From positions 1 to 41,398 of the forward strand of contig CAKRAT010000014.1 of NCBI GenBank assembly GCA_934295165.1: 41,398 nucleotides of DNA, in the 5' to 3' direction. Below are positions 25,001 through 32,605 of the stretch, one piece after another. Every line of letters starts with the position of its first letter. The stretch's first letter is position 1. The stretch comes from an uncultured Dorea sp. GTDB lineage: Bacteria; Bacillota; Clostridia; Lachnospirales; Lachnospiraceae. Under the pieces are notes generated by a model, which was not told where the DNA came from, did not search any database, and saw nothing but the letters and a program-made list of their open reading frames with translations. The position numbers and the translations under genes are program-made.

Positions 25001-27653
25001 AATTACGTCTGTCACACAGCCGTCTGAAGAAGGAGAAGCGGCAAACGTTACAAGATATAGTTATGACGAATTCGATTCACAGAGCAAGAATGGTAATACA
25101 TTGAATACTGTCACAGATGCACTCGGACGGACATCCGTAACAACCTATAATATAGCAATGCAGCCGGTCAGTGTATCTGACAAAGGTGATGGAACCGTTC
25201 AGGCAATCAGTCAGAATCTGATCTATGACAGTAAAGGAAGAGTCAAAGAAAGGAAAGGAAGTCTGGGAACCTCTTCCAGTTATGATTATGATGGGAAAGA
25301 CCGTGTAACAGCTATGCATTATAAGAATGCAGCCGGTGCAGAAGAACTTCGTACAACGTATACCTATGACAAATCAGATAATATTACGTCCATGACAGAT
25401 TATAAGGTGAATGGAACCACCGTATCACCTTACCGTTATACGGCATATAAATACGACAAATTAAAACGGGTAACCAGTGTTACAGAACTGAATACGAAGA
25501 AAGAACCATCTGCAATAACTGATGAGGAGAAAGAACAGGCAACAACCGGATACCGTTATGATATAGACGGAAATCTACTGTCTGTCAGCTATCCAAAGTC
25601 TGACTGGAATGTAACCGGACTAAAGTATGAATATGATCAGAATAAGTGGTTAAAGACCATAAAAGTTGTAACAGCCGATGGAAAAGAGGGGGTACTCAGG
25701 ACCTATCATTATGACAATTATGGCAGTGTGGATGGAATCACAGATTATCGTGTATTGTCAAAGTCAGGAGAACTGGTAAGTGATCCGAAGTCCACGACCT
25801 GTCATTATACATATGATGTCTGCAGAAGACCGGCATCTATGACTTACACAGATGATGATGCCCCGGAAGTAATAAAAGAAGCGTATACATATCAATATGA
25901 TAAAAACAGCCGTCTGGTTGAGGAAACTTTACAGAATCTGTACCCGGAAAAAGAAGCAGACCGGCAGAATGAAGTAAGATATTATCAGTATGATATCCGT
26001 GGCAATCTGATCCAGACCAGAGTAGAAGATAAACTGAATGTTGCGAATAGTTATACCTCTACATATACATATGATGTAGTCGGCAACCGTATCAAACAGG
26101 AACAGACAAGAAGTAATGGAACAATATCAACGGATTACCAGTATAACAGTCTGAATCAGTTAACAGCAAGTAATACCAGAACCTCAGACGGAGTGGCAAA
26201 ATCATCCAAAACTTATACTTATGATGCGGATGGAAACCAGATAAAAGAGACGGACAGTATCGAAAAGAAAGAGACACAGAATGTCTATGATCCGGCAGGA
26301 AGATTATCAGGATGTACAATTACGAAAAACGGAGTACAGACCGTAAAACAGACGAATCAGTATAATGGATCCGGAAGCAGGATACAAAAGTCTGAGAACG
26401 GAAAGACAACGAACTATTATTACAGTAATGGCGGAGTACTTTACACAACAGACGGGAACGGAAAAGGAACCAGTCTGAATCTGCAGGGAACATCAGGAAA
26501 TATTATTGCAACGGGCAGAAAGGAAGATGCACAGGAATCTTACTACTATTATCATAAAGATCCGGCGGGAAGTATCACCAATCTGAGAGATGCGGACGGA
26601 AAAAGTATTGTATCTTATCAATATACGGATTTTGGTGAAACAAGTATTCACGGAGATAAAGACTTTTATAATGAAATCTGTTACAATGAATCTATCTATG
26701 ATGAAAGTACAGGACTCTATTATCTGAGCTTCAGATATTACGATCCGGAGGACGGAAGATTCTTAAGCAGAGACAGTTATCGTGGAAGTGCAACCAGACC
26801 ATCCACCTGGAATCTATATACCTATTGTGCAAATAGTCCGGTCAACTACGAAGATCCAAGCGGGCACATTGCTATCTCCAGAATTGTAGGAGGCGTGATC
26901 GGTGGCGCAGTTGGATTCTGGGCAGGACGTAAAATTGCAAAAAGAACGAAAGCAAAAGGCTGGAAAAAGTATGCAATTATTGCAGGTTGTACAGCAGGAG
27001 GAGCCGTAATAGGTGCGTTTGCCGGTCCGAGAGTTGCAAAGGTTGCAAAAAGAGCATTACGTGTGATAAAACGAAAAATTCCAACCCGGCATGTGCAAAA
27101 AATCCAAAGGACATGGAGTGCTACAAAAAAAATAGCAAGGAAAGCTGTGACAAAGACTAAAAGTGTGATTTCAACGGGGAAAAAAGTTCTAAAAACAGTA
27201 GGAAAGGAAGCTATTAAAAATGGATTTAAAGAAGGAGCAAAAGGAGGAATGAAATCGTCACTGGAAAGTGTTACAGTAGGAACAAGAAATGGTGAAGAAG
27301 TTCAGCAACAAGCTATGAGTGGATTTGTGAGTGGGGCTACATCAGGAGTGCTTTCTACTGTCGCAGGTCCAATCGGGAAAAGTATGAAAGGAAAAGTACT
27401 TTCTGGTACAGTTATTGGTACGATTAGTGGTATAGTTGGAGGGTTAACAGATGGAAATAATAGATTCATTAGAAAAATTCATGATGGAAGTTTTGGAGCA
27501 GGAAGTGGAATGGTAAATTCGTTAATTGGTATTTTAGCAGATGGTGTAAAGCAAGAGCCTCAGGATATTTCTGATTATATAGGAATAGGTTGGGGAAAGT
27601 ATTTTGCTGGAGTTCCAGATTTTGCAATTGGGTGTATTTCTATGCTTACATAA
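19053..27653 (+). CDS. Giant secreted RHS/YD-repeat protein
   Basis: The 2866-residue protein begins with a signal peptide (basic start, hydrophobic VIAMLLIITMFVT, likely cleavage near NVAAE). A low-complexity acidic stretch follows, then a DNRLRE-like module (about 340-515), Ig/fibronectin-like repeats (about 520-1215), and a DUF6531-type entry (LPVKLERTYNSM, about 1240). Many YD repeats fill about 1370-2500 and an RHS core covers about 2500-2602 (GLYYLSFRYYDPEDGRFLSRD, ending NYEDPSGH). The last 264 residues are the variable tip: glycine/alanine-rich hydrophobic stretches and a lysine-rich middle, with no nuclease or deaminase motif I recognise. AGGAGG at 19040-19045 fixes ATG 19053. Related proteins encapsulate a C-terminal toxin for competition between bacteria. 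Confidence 0.92.
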   Translation: MKQQSVQMWRRVIAMLLIITMFVTCTSLENVAAETDGNSPPETSVVSNEEKENTAIAKENVIESKKTEDSTTYDAGDGVLVTEYYGQNVRFQDENGELTDYDASLKNLESRDDLKGYLYENTAGDKKQYFPETLTEETPILMENQGKEIRITPVESTDPIRPDTEQKAIDTVSLDEEEISESDSKTIEVEAVETKEADIVTESVTDVYEETSEEPVKAVYESKNGKISYQYTSLDHGIKEQIVLAEQPEKNTFDFFLDIPDMTVRKNQVGEGLTIYNRDNEIAAYIQEPNMNDATGNAYSEDASYEIIPVDEKSGKYILKLSVSEDYLKSEELTYPVTVDPTLVWYDNSRISDVYVLSGYPNYNYYAGGITSFYIGNGAQGISRAYFALSDLNEIFKRYVKHATLSLVETGSGKSGRVVKALRVTTPWEQNTITWNKQTGFDMNEIGRFTSKGAYQTDTLDVTKLMQGYADRKYTNYGIMLYKEDEGQRSSIAQFFGVRHATTNYRPKLTVEYYDRPAKAVSVKLEPEYVKPGQKTKISWSGITAGDLKYIQYRSAEYDEKNNKELATETEYSQNSKIGTTANGNAEISVGNSVAEGSYKTYKIAVRGVGANGATGEENYKLLKVDNAPPKGSIKVLESGTAAETDILRDTVEIIGEVDGTGSPIKSSSMKLYDSNGEFVKDIYTNFTSSKSQAEFTPDLPNGTYILKLTMEDSVGYKAECEKQVKVVNKLSAPVVKPAISNSRRVDVEWNFPYAAAEVKGMAYKLPGSEEWITVNGITGNKGTLPVVLPDTEGSYDVSVCGIDETGGKGEAAIVHCVLDKTYPKAEISKMERGLLSGTIEDENLDKWEVTICPKNSKYEQVILSGNKTVSDGYIGYIDMSSLQKNIEYKLRLKVTDKAGNTSLAVSQFRVSEDDILAEKVIAKFHVGRPEYAAHTESHIVFPAAITKIELTKWKMDDEIPAGDTKWYCDYRLVSSERTWRSNLPKADNSMHNILAVIKQGDSYYYSRNIIKNQDLHSVKKGETFSLPRNCVSFRLNTGEEGRKAKVRINGVMTEEITSGETVHFAELTSGAMAIGYAMSITPEDASQDCSKWIVEMDCVEPETFELSEAENYHPYEAGVKDKLNYKTYLRWQGITGTWPEQWSYEVYRGQEKGFIPTPENRIASDIKANYWAEMNVNYSRHFYYRIRAVKKDNDGNIVKASSYSNEVDSAVIDADEYVKRLGLKEYWEYAEFDTPSGDGNIEKSRGNLVYTQADTEIPNEQLPVKLERTYNSMSSEKTAFGVGWTHSFDMELLNICKNDSLDFKNVVFKDGSGTLFFFNRKEDGTYTSSMGKYVNLKKESKTEEVELPDKEVGVKDKKKKVKIISEFSMNTKDNIEYRFNSSGQLIYMAEANGNFLIFDYDTDKGLLSKITTSKNLSMEFVYYSEKDSDNGKNKPDIFTVKEIKLPDGSKMSYQYKDARLSEVTKTGTDMSLSIHWYMEYNDSQKLSQLTDACGNPYQISYNDGKASKITYPNGEAISLEYDIENNQTTTYKEVTENGKTAKILLETNTFAPSSGNSIQMVDNEDNIVSYEYTDNMLSKTIYSVNYQELEGQNIIEKTTEKTEEKKYSSRENLTEETDTDGIKCTYTYNENAPEKLKDLPTRYREVNAEGYLITDETYTYDSNGNVIRSYDSIDGRVVETTYYEEDDASTGKIKGEIKSEREYFLKDSGNQTSTETTYTYDASGKKTEVTTEKSGQYTVTTTRVYDVMGREISSTDTLGTTTKTEYDPFGRVSKITIKQGDITDVVTKSYDENGTLIKETDEDGTVYTYTYDNMNRVVQEGIQKGDLSKVWTTEYTYGDLAVNNGKGQKKQVKHVQITTEKNPDGEILAQTYADVYGKTIRQKKNGVYVDYNYNREKHITVSCQLGTDPDNDNPVVTAYLYDKNGNTAGQVLNPKYDADAGVFSLTKDSVSQSIDYDSTGNVIATTDGEGHKISYTYDAYGRITSVTQPSEEGEAANVTRYSYDEFDSQSKNGNTLNTVTDALGRTSVTTYNIAMQPVSVSDKGDGTVQAISQNLIYDSKGRVKERKGSLGTSSSYDYDGKDRVTAMHYKNAAGAEELRTTYTYDKSDNITSMTDYKVNGTTVSPYRYTAYKYDKLKRVTSVTELNTKKEPSAITDEEKEQATTGYRYDIDGNLLSVSYPKSDWNVTGLKYEYDQNKWLKTIKVVTADGKEGVLRTYHYDNYGSVDGITDYRVLSKSGELVSDPKSTTCHYTYDVCRRPASMTYTDDDAPEVIKEAYTYQYDKNSRLVEETLQNLYPEKEADRQNEVRYYQYDIRGNLIQTRVEDKLNVANSYTSTYTYDVVGNRIKQEQTRSNGTISTDYQYNSLNQLTASNTRTSDGVAKSSKTYTYDADGNQIKETDSIEKKETQNVYDPAGRLSGCTITKNGVQTVKQTNQYNGSGSRIQKSENGKTTNYYYSNGGVLYTTDGNGKGTSLNLQGTSGNIIATGRKEDAQESYYYYHKDPAGSITNLRDADGKSIVSYQYTDFGETSIHGDKDFYNEICYNESIYDESTGLYYLSFRYYDPEDGRFLSRDSYRGSATRPSTWNLYTYCANSPVNYEDPSGHIAISRIVGGVIGGAVGFWAGRKIAKRTKAKGWKKYAIIAGCTAGGAVIGAFAGPRVAKVAKRALRVIKRKIPTRHVQKIQRTWSATKKIARKAVTKTKSVISTGKKVLKTVGKEAIKNGFKEGAKGGMKSSLESVTVGTRNGEEVQQQAMSGFVSGATSGVLSTVAGPIGKSMKGKVLSGTVIGTISGIVGGLTDGNNRFIRKIHDGSFGAGSGMVNSLIGILADGVKQEPQDISDYIGIGWGKYFAGVPDFAIGCISMLT

Positions 27654-27687
27654 TCAAAAATTATACTGAAAAAATGGAGGGAGGAAA

Positions 27688-29049
27688 ATGTTTAGAGAAA
27701 GGGGAATGATATATTTCCTAATTATATTATTGGTAATAGGAGGTACTGCTCTAATATATAGTGAGATAAAAAAGATTTGGGATTTACAAAACCTTATACA
27801 AAAATTAATTGCATATTTTTGCGTAACCTTTTTGATGATTTATTGGATATCCCAAATTCCTATTATGGATCACATATATGATAAAAATATTGGAATTTTA
27901 GAAAAGTACTATCTTGAAAGTACTCTTAGAAAAGGAGGCAATAGAGATCAATATGCAATAATAATAAAAAATATAAAAAGCGGGGAAATAGAAAAATATG
28001 ATGGAGTACCTGTTGATGATAATTATAATTTGAAAAAAGGAGTGAAATTGGAATTATATACATTTGGTGATGGATTTAATTGGGGGTATCAAATTGCAAA
28101 AATAAATGGAGAAAAAACACAATATTTTATAGAAAATTATCGAACACGACCATATGAAAAAGAATTTGCGTTTTCTTTAATATCGATATATGCAGTATTG
28201 TTATTTTTCCTGACATGGAAAGAATATCTATCATATAACAAACAGTGTGGGAAAATGTGGTACAGATTATGTATTTTAGGCTGTATACTGTGTGGAAGTG
28301 TCCCGTGGATTGCTTACTGGAATCCGAATTATGCGGTTTGGATAAGATGGTGTATTGTTGTTATATTGACACTGGTAAGTATATTCGAATTACTTTTTTC
28401 TCGTTCTATAGGTATGATAGAATATCAGGATCAATGGGCGAAAAGACGAGAAGAAAAGAAACAAAGAAAAACAGAAGAAAAACAACAATTCGAACAGGAA
28501 ATGGAGGAATGGGAGAAAAAAGAAGAAAAAAAACAACTGGCAATAGAAATGGATCGGTCAGAGGAACATCAATTCCAGCAAATGAGTTATTCGATGACAC
28601 AGCAATATTGTAATATGAAATTCCGATATAAGATGAAGCATAGTATGGAAAGTGTTCTTTTACTGGGAGTATTGGTTGCAATGGCAGCATTTATTGGACC
28701 GCTTGCATCGGATAAACTTTTTGCATGGTATAGCTATATAGTCGCTGTGGGAGTGTTTATGATACTTTTAATTATGGGAGTGGGTTATGGAATAGCATAT
28801 CATAAGCATAAGAAATTTAAGGAGATTTCAGCATCAGGAAAGCCACTGGAATATACAACAGTAGTTGCGGAGATTGGGAAAGAAAAAAGATTTCTTTGTT
28901 CGGATGGACATGAAGAAGTGTGGAGGATGGAATATGATGATGATATGAAAGTAAAAGAAGGGCAGGAAGCGGTCGTCATCTATGTTCCTTCCACAGGAGA
29001 GATGATTACAGAAAAACCGGATATTTTACATAAGATTTTCGAAGGATGA
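27688..29049 (+). CDS. Membrane protein of the RHS locus, full-length paralogue
   Basis: I do not recognise a named family for this 453-residue protein. It has two N-terminal membrane segments, an outside beta-rich part (about 75-150), three more segments (about 160-235), a charged E/K-rich coiled coil (about 250-290), a module beginning FQQMSYSMTQQYC, two further segments, and a closing soluble module (EYTTVVAEIG, CSDGHEEVWRMEYDDD, VVIYVPSTGEMITEKPDI). GGAGGGAGG precedes the ATG. The same C-terminal half recurs in the next two loci at high identity. It sits 34 nt after the RHS gene, where immunity genes usually lie, so an immunity role is plausible but unproven. Confidence 0.8.
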   Translation: MFRERGMIYFLIILLVIGGTALIYSEIKKIWDLQNLIQKLIAYFCVTFLMIYWISQIPIMDHIYDKNIGILEKYYLESTLRKGGNRDQYAIIIKNIKSGEIEKYDGVPVDDNYNLKKGVKLELYTFGDGFNWGYQIAKINGEKTQYFIENYRTRPYEKEFAFSLISIYAVLLFFLTWKEYLSYNKQCGKMWYRLCILGCILCGSVPWIAYWNPNYAVWIRWCIVVILTLVSIFELLFSRSIGMIEYQDQWAKRREEKKQRKTEEKQQFEQEMEEWEKKEEKKQLAIEMDRSEEHQFQQMSYSMTQQYCNMKFRYKMKHSMESVLLLGVLVAMAAFIGPLASDKLFAWYSYIVAVGVFMILLIMGVGYGIAYHKHKKFKEISASGKPLEYTTVVAEIGKEKRFLCSDGHEEVWRMEYDDDMKVKEGQEAVVIYVPSTGEMITEKPDILHKIFEG

Positions 29050-29109
29050 AAAGACAAGATGATGTAAAGGGAAAAGCAGAAGAAAATGACTGAATGAAAG
29101 TATAGAGAA

Positions 29110-29706
29110 ATGTTTGAGAATAGGGTAGAAATTTATTTAATAGGACTTTTCGTATTTGGAGGGTTAATAAGCCTGTGTGGCTTTATGAAAAATATATTAT
29201 TTCGAAAAGAAAATACGAGATTAAAAATTGTGGGAGGAATAGTCATATTTGTTCTATTAACAATATATGTAGACTGTTGGATTTTTAACTATCCTCCCGC
29301 ATATAACCGAAGGGAAAAGATTATAAACGGAAAAGTAATAGAGTATAGGCGAACATCAACAATAGATTGGAAACATGATCTTGTAAGATTCTCGATTAAA
29401 TTAATCGAAGATCAAACCAAGGTAATTTACTCATTTTCTGGTATTCAAGGAATTGATAATTTAAAAAGAGGCTCTGAGATAGAGATTCACTTTTACGAGT
29501 TTACAGGAGGCTTAAATCGAGTAATTACAAAAGTAGATGGAAAAGAAATAAATTATCTAAAACGAGATTATCCTGTTAATAAAACCTACGAAAAACTATT
29601 TGCAATTGGAATATTGTCAATACAGGCGGTTGTGATGTGTTATCTTGCACGATTAGAATATATAGAAGGAGGAAGAAAAAAAGAGGAAAAAACTGGTGCA
29701 TTGTGA
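29110..29706 (+). CDS. Second membrane paralogue, N-terminal part before a frameshift
   Basis: These 198 residues follow the layout of the N-terminal half of the 27688 protein (two membrane segments, an outside beta-rich domain with IKLIEDQTKVIYSF, then a third segment). The frame breaks at a run of seven A (29676-29682). The remaining reading continues in the -1 frame as the 29637-30512 frame. In the zero frame the run reads A-AAA-AAA, a classical slippery heptamer. The unbroken homologue next door indicates that the two parts were, or still are, one protein. The ribosome site before ATG 29110 is weak. Confidence 0.7.
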   Translation: MFENRVEIYLIGLFVFGGLISLCGFMKNILFRKENTRLKIVGGIVIFVLLTIYVDCWIFNYPPAYNRREKIINGKVIEYRRTSTIDWKHDLVRFSIKLIEDQTKVIYSFSGIQGIDNLKRGSEIEIHFYEFTGGLNRVITKVDGKEINYLKRDYPVNKTYEKLFAIGILSIQAVVMCYLARLEYIEGGRKKEEKTGAL

Positions 29707-30512
29707 CATGTATTACGGCTGGTATATATGGTCTTTTCCCGTGGATTACCTATACAATGACAGATAAAAGCCAAGAAATAGGAATAGGCTTATATATCAT
29801 ATTTACCCTTTATATGGTGGAGAGATATATTCTGGCATGGAAAGTCAATATAGATGAACATTTGAATGAATGGCAAGCTATCCCATTAAATGAAATCCGG
29901 ATAAAAAAAGAAAAGAAACAAAGAAAAGCAGAAGAAAAGAGACAATTCAGAAAAGAAATGGAGGAATGGGAGAGAAAAGAAAATGAAAAAATAGAGAAAA
30001 AACAATCAGCGATAGAAACGGATCGGGCAAAAGAACATCAATTCCAGCAGATGAATTATTCGATGACACAGCAATATTGTAATATGAAATTCCGCTACCG
30101 TATGAAGAATAGCGTGATGAACGCTATTGCTATGGGAATGACACTTATGTTTGCGACAGCGATTGTTCTTGCGTTCAGTTCAGATAAAATTTTTGCCTGG
30201 TATGGATATATAGTTGGTGTGAGTGTAATTCTGGGATTCTTGATTATAGGTATGGGATGTATACGAGGATATCATAAACATAAGAAATTCAAAGAGATTC
30301 CGGAATCGGGAAAGCCGCTGGAATATACAACGGTAGTTGCAGAGATTGGAGAAGAAAAAAGGTTCCTTTGTTCGGATGGACATGAAGAAGTGTGGAAGAT
30401 GAAATATGATGATGACGCAGAAGTAAAAGATGGACAGGAAGTGGTCGTCATCTATGTTCCTTCCACAGGAGAGATGATTACAGAGAAACCAGATATCTTC
30501 GAAAACTGGTAG
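29637..30512 (+). CDS. Second membrane paralogue, C-terminal part after the frameshift
   Basis: From about codon 15 this frame aligns with the C-terminal half of the 27688 protein: a membrane stretch with YGLFPWITYTM, an E/K-rich coiled coil, the FQQMNYSMTQQYC module, two membrane segments and the closing EYTTVVAEIG ... GEMITEKPDI module. The nominal GTG start at 29637 lies inside the upstream gene and has no ribosome site, so independent translation is doubtful. The likely product is a 29110-30512 fusion made if the A7 run is corrected or slipped. Nucleotide identity with the neighbouring copies is high in the last 400 nt, pointing to recent duplication or gene conversion. Confidence 0.7.
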   Translation: MLSCTIRIYRRRKKKRGKNWCIVTCITAGIYGLFPWITYTMTDKSQEIGIGLYIIFTLYMVERYILAWKVNIDEHLNEWQAIPLNEIRIKKEKKQRKAEEKRQFRKEMEEWERKENEKIEKKQSAIETDRAKEHQFQQMNYSMTQQYCNMKFRYRMKNSVMNAIAMGMTLMFATAIVLAFSSDKIFAWYGYIVGVSVILGFLIIGMGCIRGYHKHKKFKEIPESGKPLEYTTVVAEIGEEKRFLCSDGHEEVWKMKYDDDAEVKDGQEVVVIYVPSTGEMITEKPDIFENW

Positions 30513-30527
30513 GAAAGGAGGGAAGAG

Positions 30528-31694
30528 TTGGAAGAGAAGCAACAATCAGAAAATGAAATGGAAGAAAATGAGAGGGGACAACAAGAAAAAATGGAAAATC
30601 AACAAACAGATCAGTCAAAAGAATATCAATTTCAACAGATGAGCTATTTTATGACACAGCAATATTGCAAGTTAAAATCCCGTAACAGCATGAAAAACAG
30701 AGTGGAAAATGGAGTTCTGTTGGCAGGAGTACTTGTGGCTGCGGCTGCGTTTATACCACTTAATTCGGATAAACTTTTTGCGTGGTATAAATATATAGTG
30801 AGCACCAGTGTAATCCTGGGAGTCCTGATTATCATCTCAGGTTGTATAAGAGGAGTGCGTAACTATAAGAAATTCAAAGGAATCCCGGCATCGGGAAAGC
30901 CGCTGGAATATACAACAGTAGTTGCGGAGATTGGAGAAGAAAAAAAGTTCCGTTGTTCAGATGGACATGAAGAAGTGTGGAGAATGGAATATGATGACGA
31001 TGCAAAAGTAAAAGATGGACATGAAGTGATTGTCATCTATGCACCTTCCACGGGCGGGTTTATGACGGAGAAAACGGATATTCTGGACAGGCTTTATGGA
31101 ATATCAAAAAGTCAGCAGGCAAGACAGAAAAATGTAAAAAATCAACCGGAACCAGACATATCACAAGAACGTACGGTCGGAGAAAACGAAAGAAAAGAAA
31201 ATGATATGATGGAAAATGACATGAAAGACAATGACAGTGAAACGAATACCGGAACAGAGAATACCGGTGAAAGAAATATAGGAAAAGGAAGCCTTGGAGC
31301 AATCTTTGGAACACTGATCGGGATAGCAGCAATTATCCTTATGAAGCAGTTGGGATATCCGGAACTGATCGCGGGACTGATTATGGGCTTCTGCACGTTC
31401 GGAGGATATTATCTGTTGGCAAAAGGAATCGGGAAAAATGGAACTTTGCTCTGCAGTTATTTTATGTTTGTACAAGTGTATGTAGGCATGTGGATCAGCT
31501 ATGGGATAGAAATACACCGGCTGTATCACATCAGAGGAATCGAATGTGCCGGGGCGGTCATTGAATTCGTTGTAAATGGAAAGATACCTCTGAGTAGCTG
31601 CATCATAGATCTGGTGATGGTATATGGATTTGCGGCAGTCGGAGCACTTCCGGTGGTTCTCAGACATTTTAAAAGAAATGAAGATAACGAATAG
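30528..31694 (+). CDS. Third paralogue: N-terminally truncated, fused to a membrane module
   Basis: The protein starts directly in the coiled-coil part (EEKQQSENEMEENE) of the two preceding paralogues, so about 250 N-terminal residues are absent. It keeps the FQQMSYFMTQQYC module, two membrane segments and the CSDGHEEVWRMEYDDD module. A low-complexity acidic linker rich in N, E and D follows (about 190-240), then four membrane segments homologous to the whole next gene. The start is TTG 30528 with an excellent AGGAGG (30516-30521). The re-initiation site at the truncation point suggests it is expressed. Function is unknown. Confidence 0.75.
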   Translation: MEEKQQSENEMEENERGQQEKMENQQTDQSKEYQFQQMSYFMTQQYCKLKSRNSMKNRVENGVLLAGVLVAAAAFIPLNSDKLFAWYKYIVSTSVILGVLIIISGCIRGVRNYKKFKGIPASGKPLEYTTVVAEIGEEKKFRCSDGHEEVWRMEYDDDAKVKDGHEVIVIYAPSTGGFMTEKTDILDRLYGISKSQQARQKNVKNQPEPDISQERTVGENERKENDMMENDMKDNDSETNTGTENTGERNIGKGSLGAIFGTLIGIAAIILMKQLGYPELIAGLIMGFCTFGGYYLLAKGIGKNGTLLCSYFMFVQVYVGMWISYGIEIHRLYHIRGIECAGAVIEFVVNGKIPLSSCIIDLVMVYGFAAVGALPVVLRHFKRNEDNE

Positions 31695-31712
31695 AAAGAA
31701 AAGGGAAAAAAG

Positions 31713-32234
31713 ATGAGTGAAGAAATGAATACAAAAGAAACAGTAACACAGAAAACGGACGTTCCGGAATCCGGCAGTTATGATTATGCACCGGTTGCCG
31801 GTGAGACAATGACGGAAGTGAAAGAAAGAGTAGGACGGGGCATTCTCGGGGCATTGATCGGGGCACTGATCGGAGCAGTGTGTATTGTCCTTGTGGATCA
31901 GCTGGGCTATGTGGCTTCTATCTCCGGTGTTGTTATGGGTGTGTGTACATTAAAAGGATATCAGATCATGGGAAAGAAAATGAGCCTGAAAGGGATGATC
32001 ATATGTGTGATCCTGATGCTTCTGATGGTATATCTCAGCAACTGGTTCGGTTATGCGGTCGCAGTTGCCCAGGTGTATGAAGCGGATATCCTGTCCTGCT
32101 TCCTTGCAGTACCGGAATTAATTGCGGAAGCGGTCATTGACAGCAGCGCATACTATAAGGATCTGGCAATGTTGTACTTATTCACAGCGATCGGGGCTGT
32201 ACCGGTGATTAAGAATCAGGTGAAAGGAAAGTAA
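31713..32234 (+). CDS. Small four-segment membrane protein, last in the RHS locus
   Basis: This 173-residue protein has a soluble acidic start of about 45 residues, then about four membrane segments beginning GRGILGALIGALIGAVCIV and ending YLFTAIGAVPVI. The membrane part matches the C-terminal part of the 30528 protein (GKGSLGAIFGTLIG ... YGFAAVGALPVV), so one arose from the other by duplication or fusion. It lies 18 nt after that gene and ends the array. I know no family name. The glycine-rich first segment somewhat resembles the hydrophobic stretches of the RHS tip. Confidence 0.7.
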   Translation: MSEEMNTKETVTQKTDVPESGSYDYAPVAGETMTEVKERVGRGILGALIGALIGAVCIVLVDQLGYVASISGVVMGVCTLKGYQIMGKKMSLKGMIICVILMLLMVYLSNWFGYAVAVAQVYEADILSCFLAVPELIAEAVIDSSAYYKDLAMLYLFTAIGAVPVIKNQVKGK

Positions 32235-32419
32235 CCGGAAGCCGGGCAGAACTTATATAGAATCGGAATCACCTGAAATTGTTAGAAATCCAACAGGAAT
32301 GTTAATAAAATAACTAAAAATATTTGTTGAAATGGTACAAAAATAATGCATTTTAACGAAAGGAAAAGAAAAGCTAATTGTGTATAATATCTGAAAAGTA
32401 TAAAAATGACCAAATATCA

Positions 32420-32448
32420 TTGAAATGATTTGTGCACTGTGATATAGT
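32420..32448 (+). promoter_or_regulatory. Promoter of the glycerol operon
   Basis: TTGAAA (32420-32425) and TATAGT (32443-32448) are 17 nt apart, with a start near 32455. Bases 32235-32410 before it hold only AT-rich DNA with an isolated TATAAT at 32383-32388. Confidence 0.65.
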
Positions 32449-32477
32449 AAGCACAGTTGAACAAGCAAGCTGAGACA

Positions 32478-32531
32478 GGAGAGCGAATATAAGTAATCAG
32501 ACGATTACTTTTAGTCGCGCTCCTTTTTTTT
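32478..32531 (+). terminator. Leader terminator upstream of glpP, likely GlpP-controlled
   Basis: A long stem (32478-32498 with 32503-32523, starting GGAG and ending CTCC) with an AGAC loop is followed by eight T residues. It lies between the promoter and glpP. In Bacillus, GlpP with glycerol 3-phosphate lets polymerase pass such a terminator, so this is probably the antitermination target, here before glpP itself. Confidence 0.88.
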
Positions 32532-32605
32532 GAAAAATAGTGCAGAATGTAATAGAATAAATTCAGAGCATGAAAGTTCAGCAAAAAAGAATGAGGATGG
32601 GTAAA

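Noticed and set aside
24500..26500. Internal DNA repeats in the RHS gene as a separate repeat array
   Set aside because: They are degenerate codons of the YD protein repeats, not an independent element.
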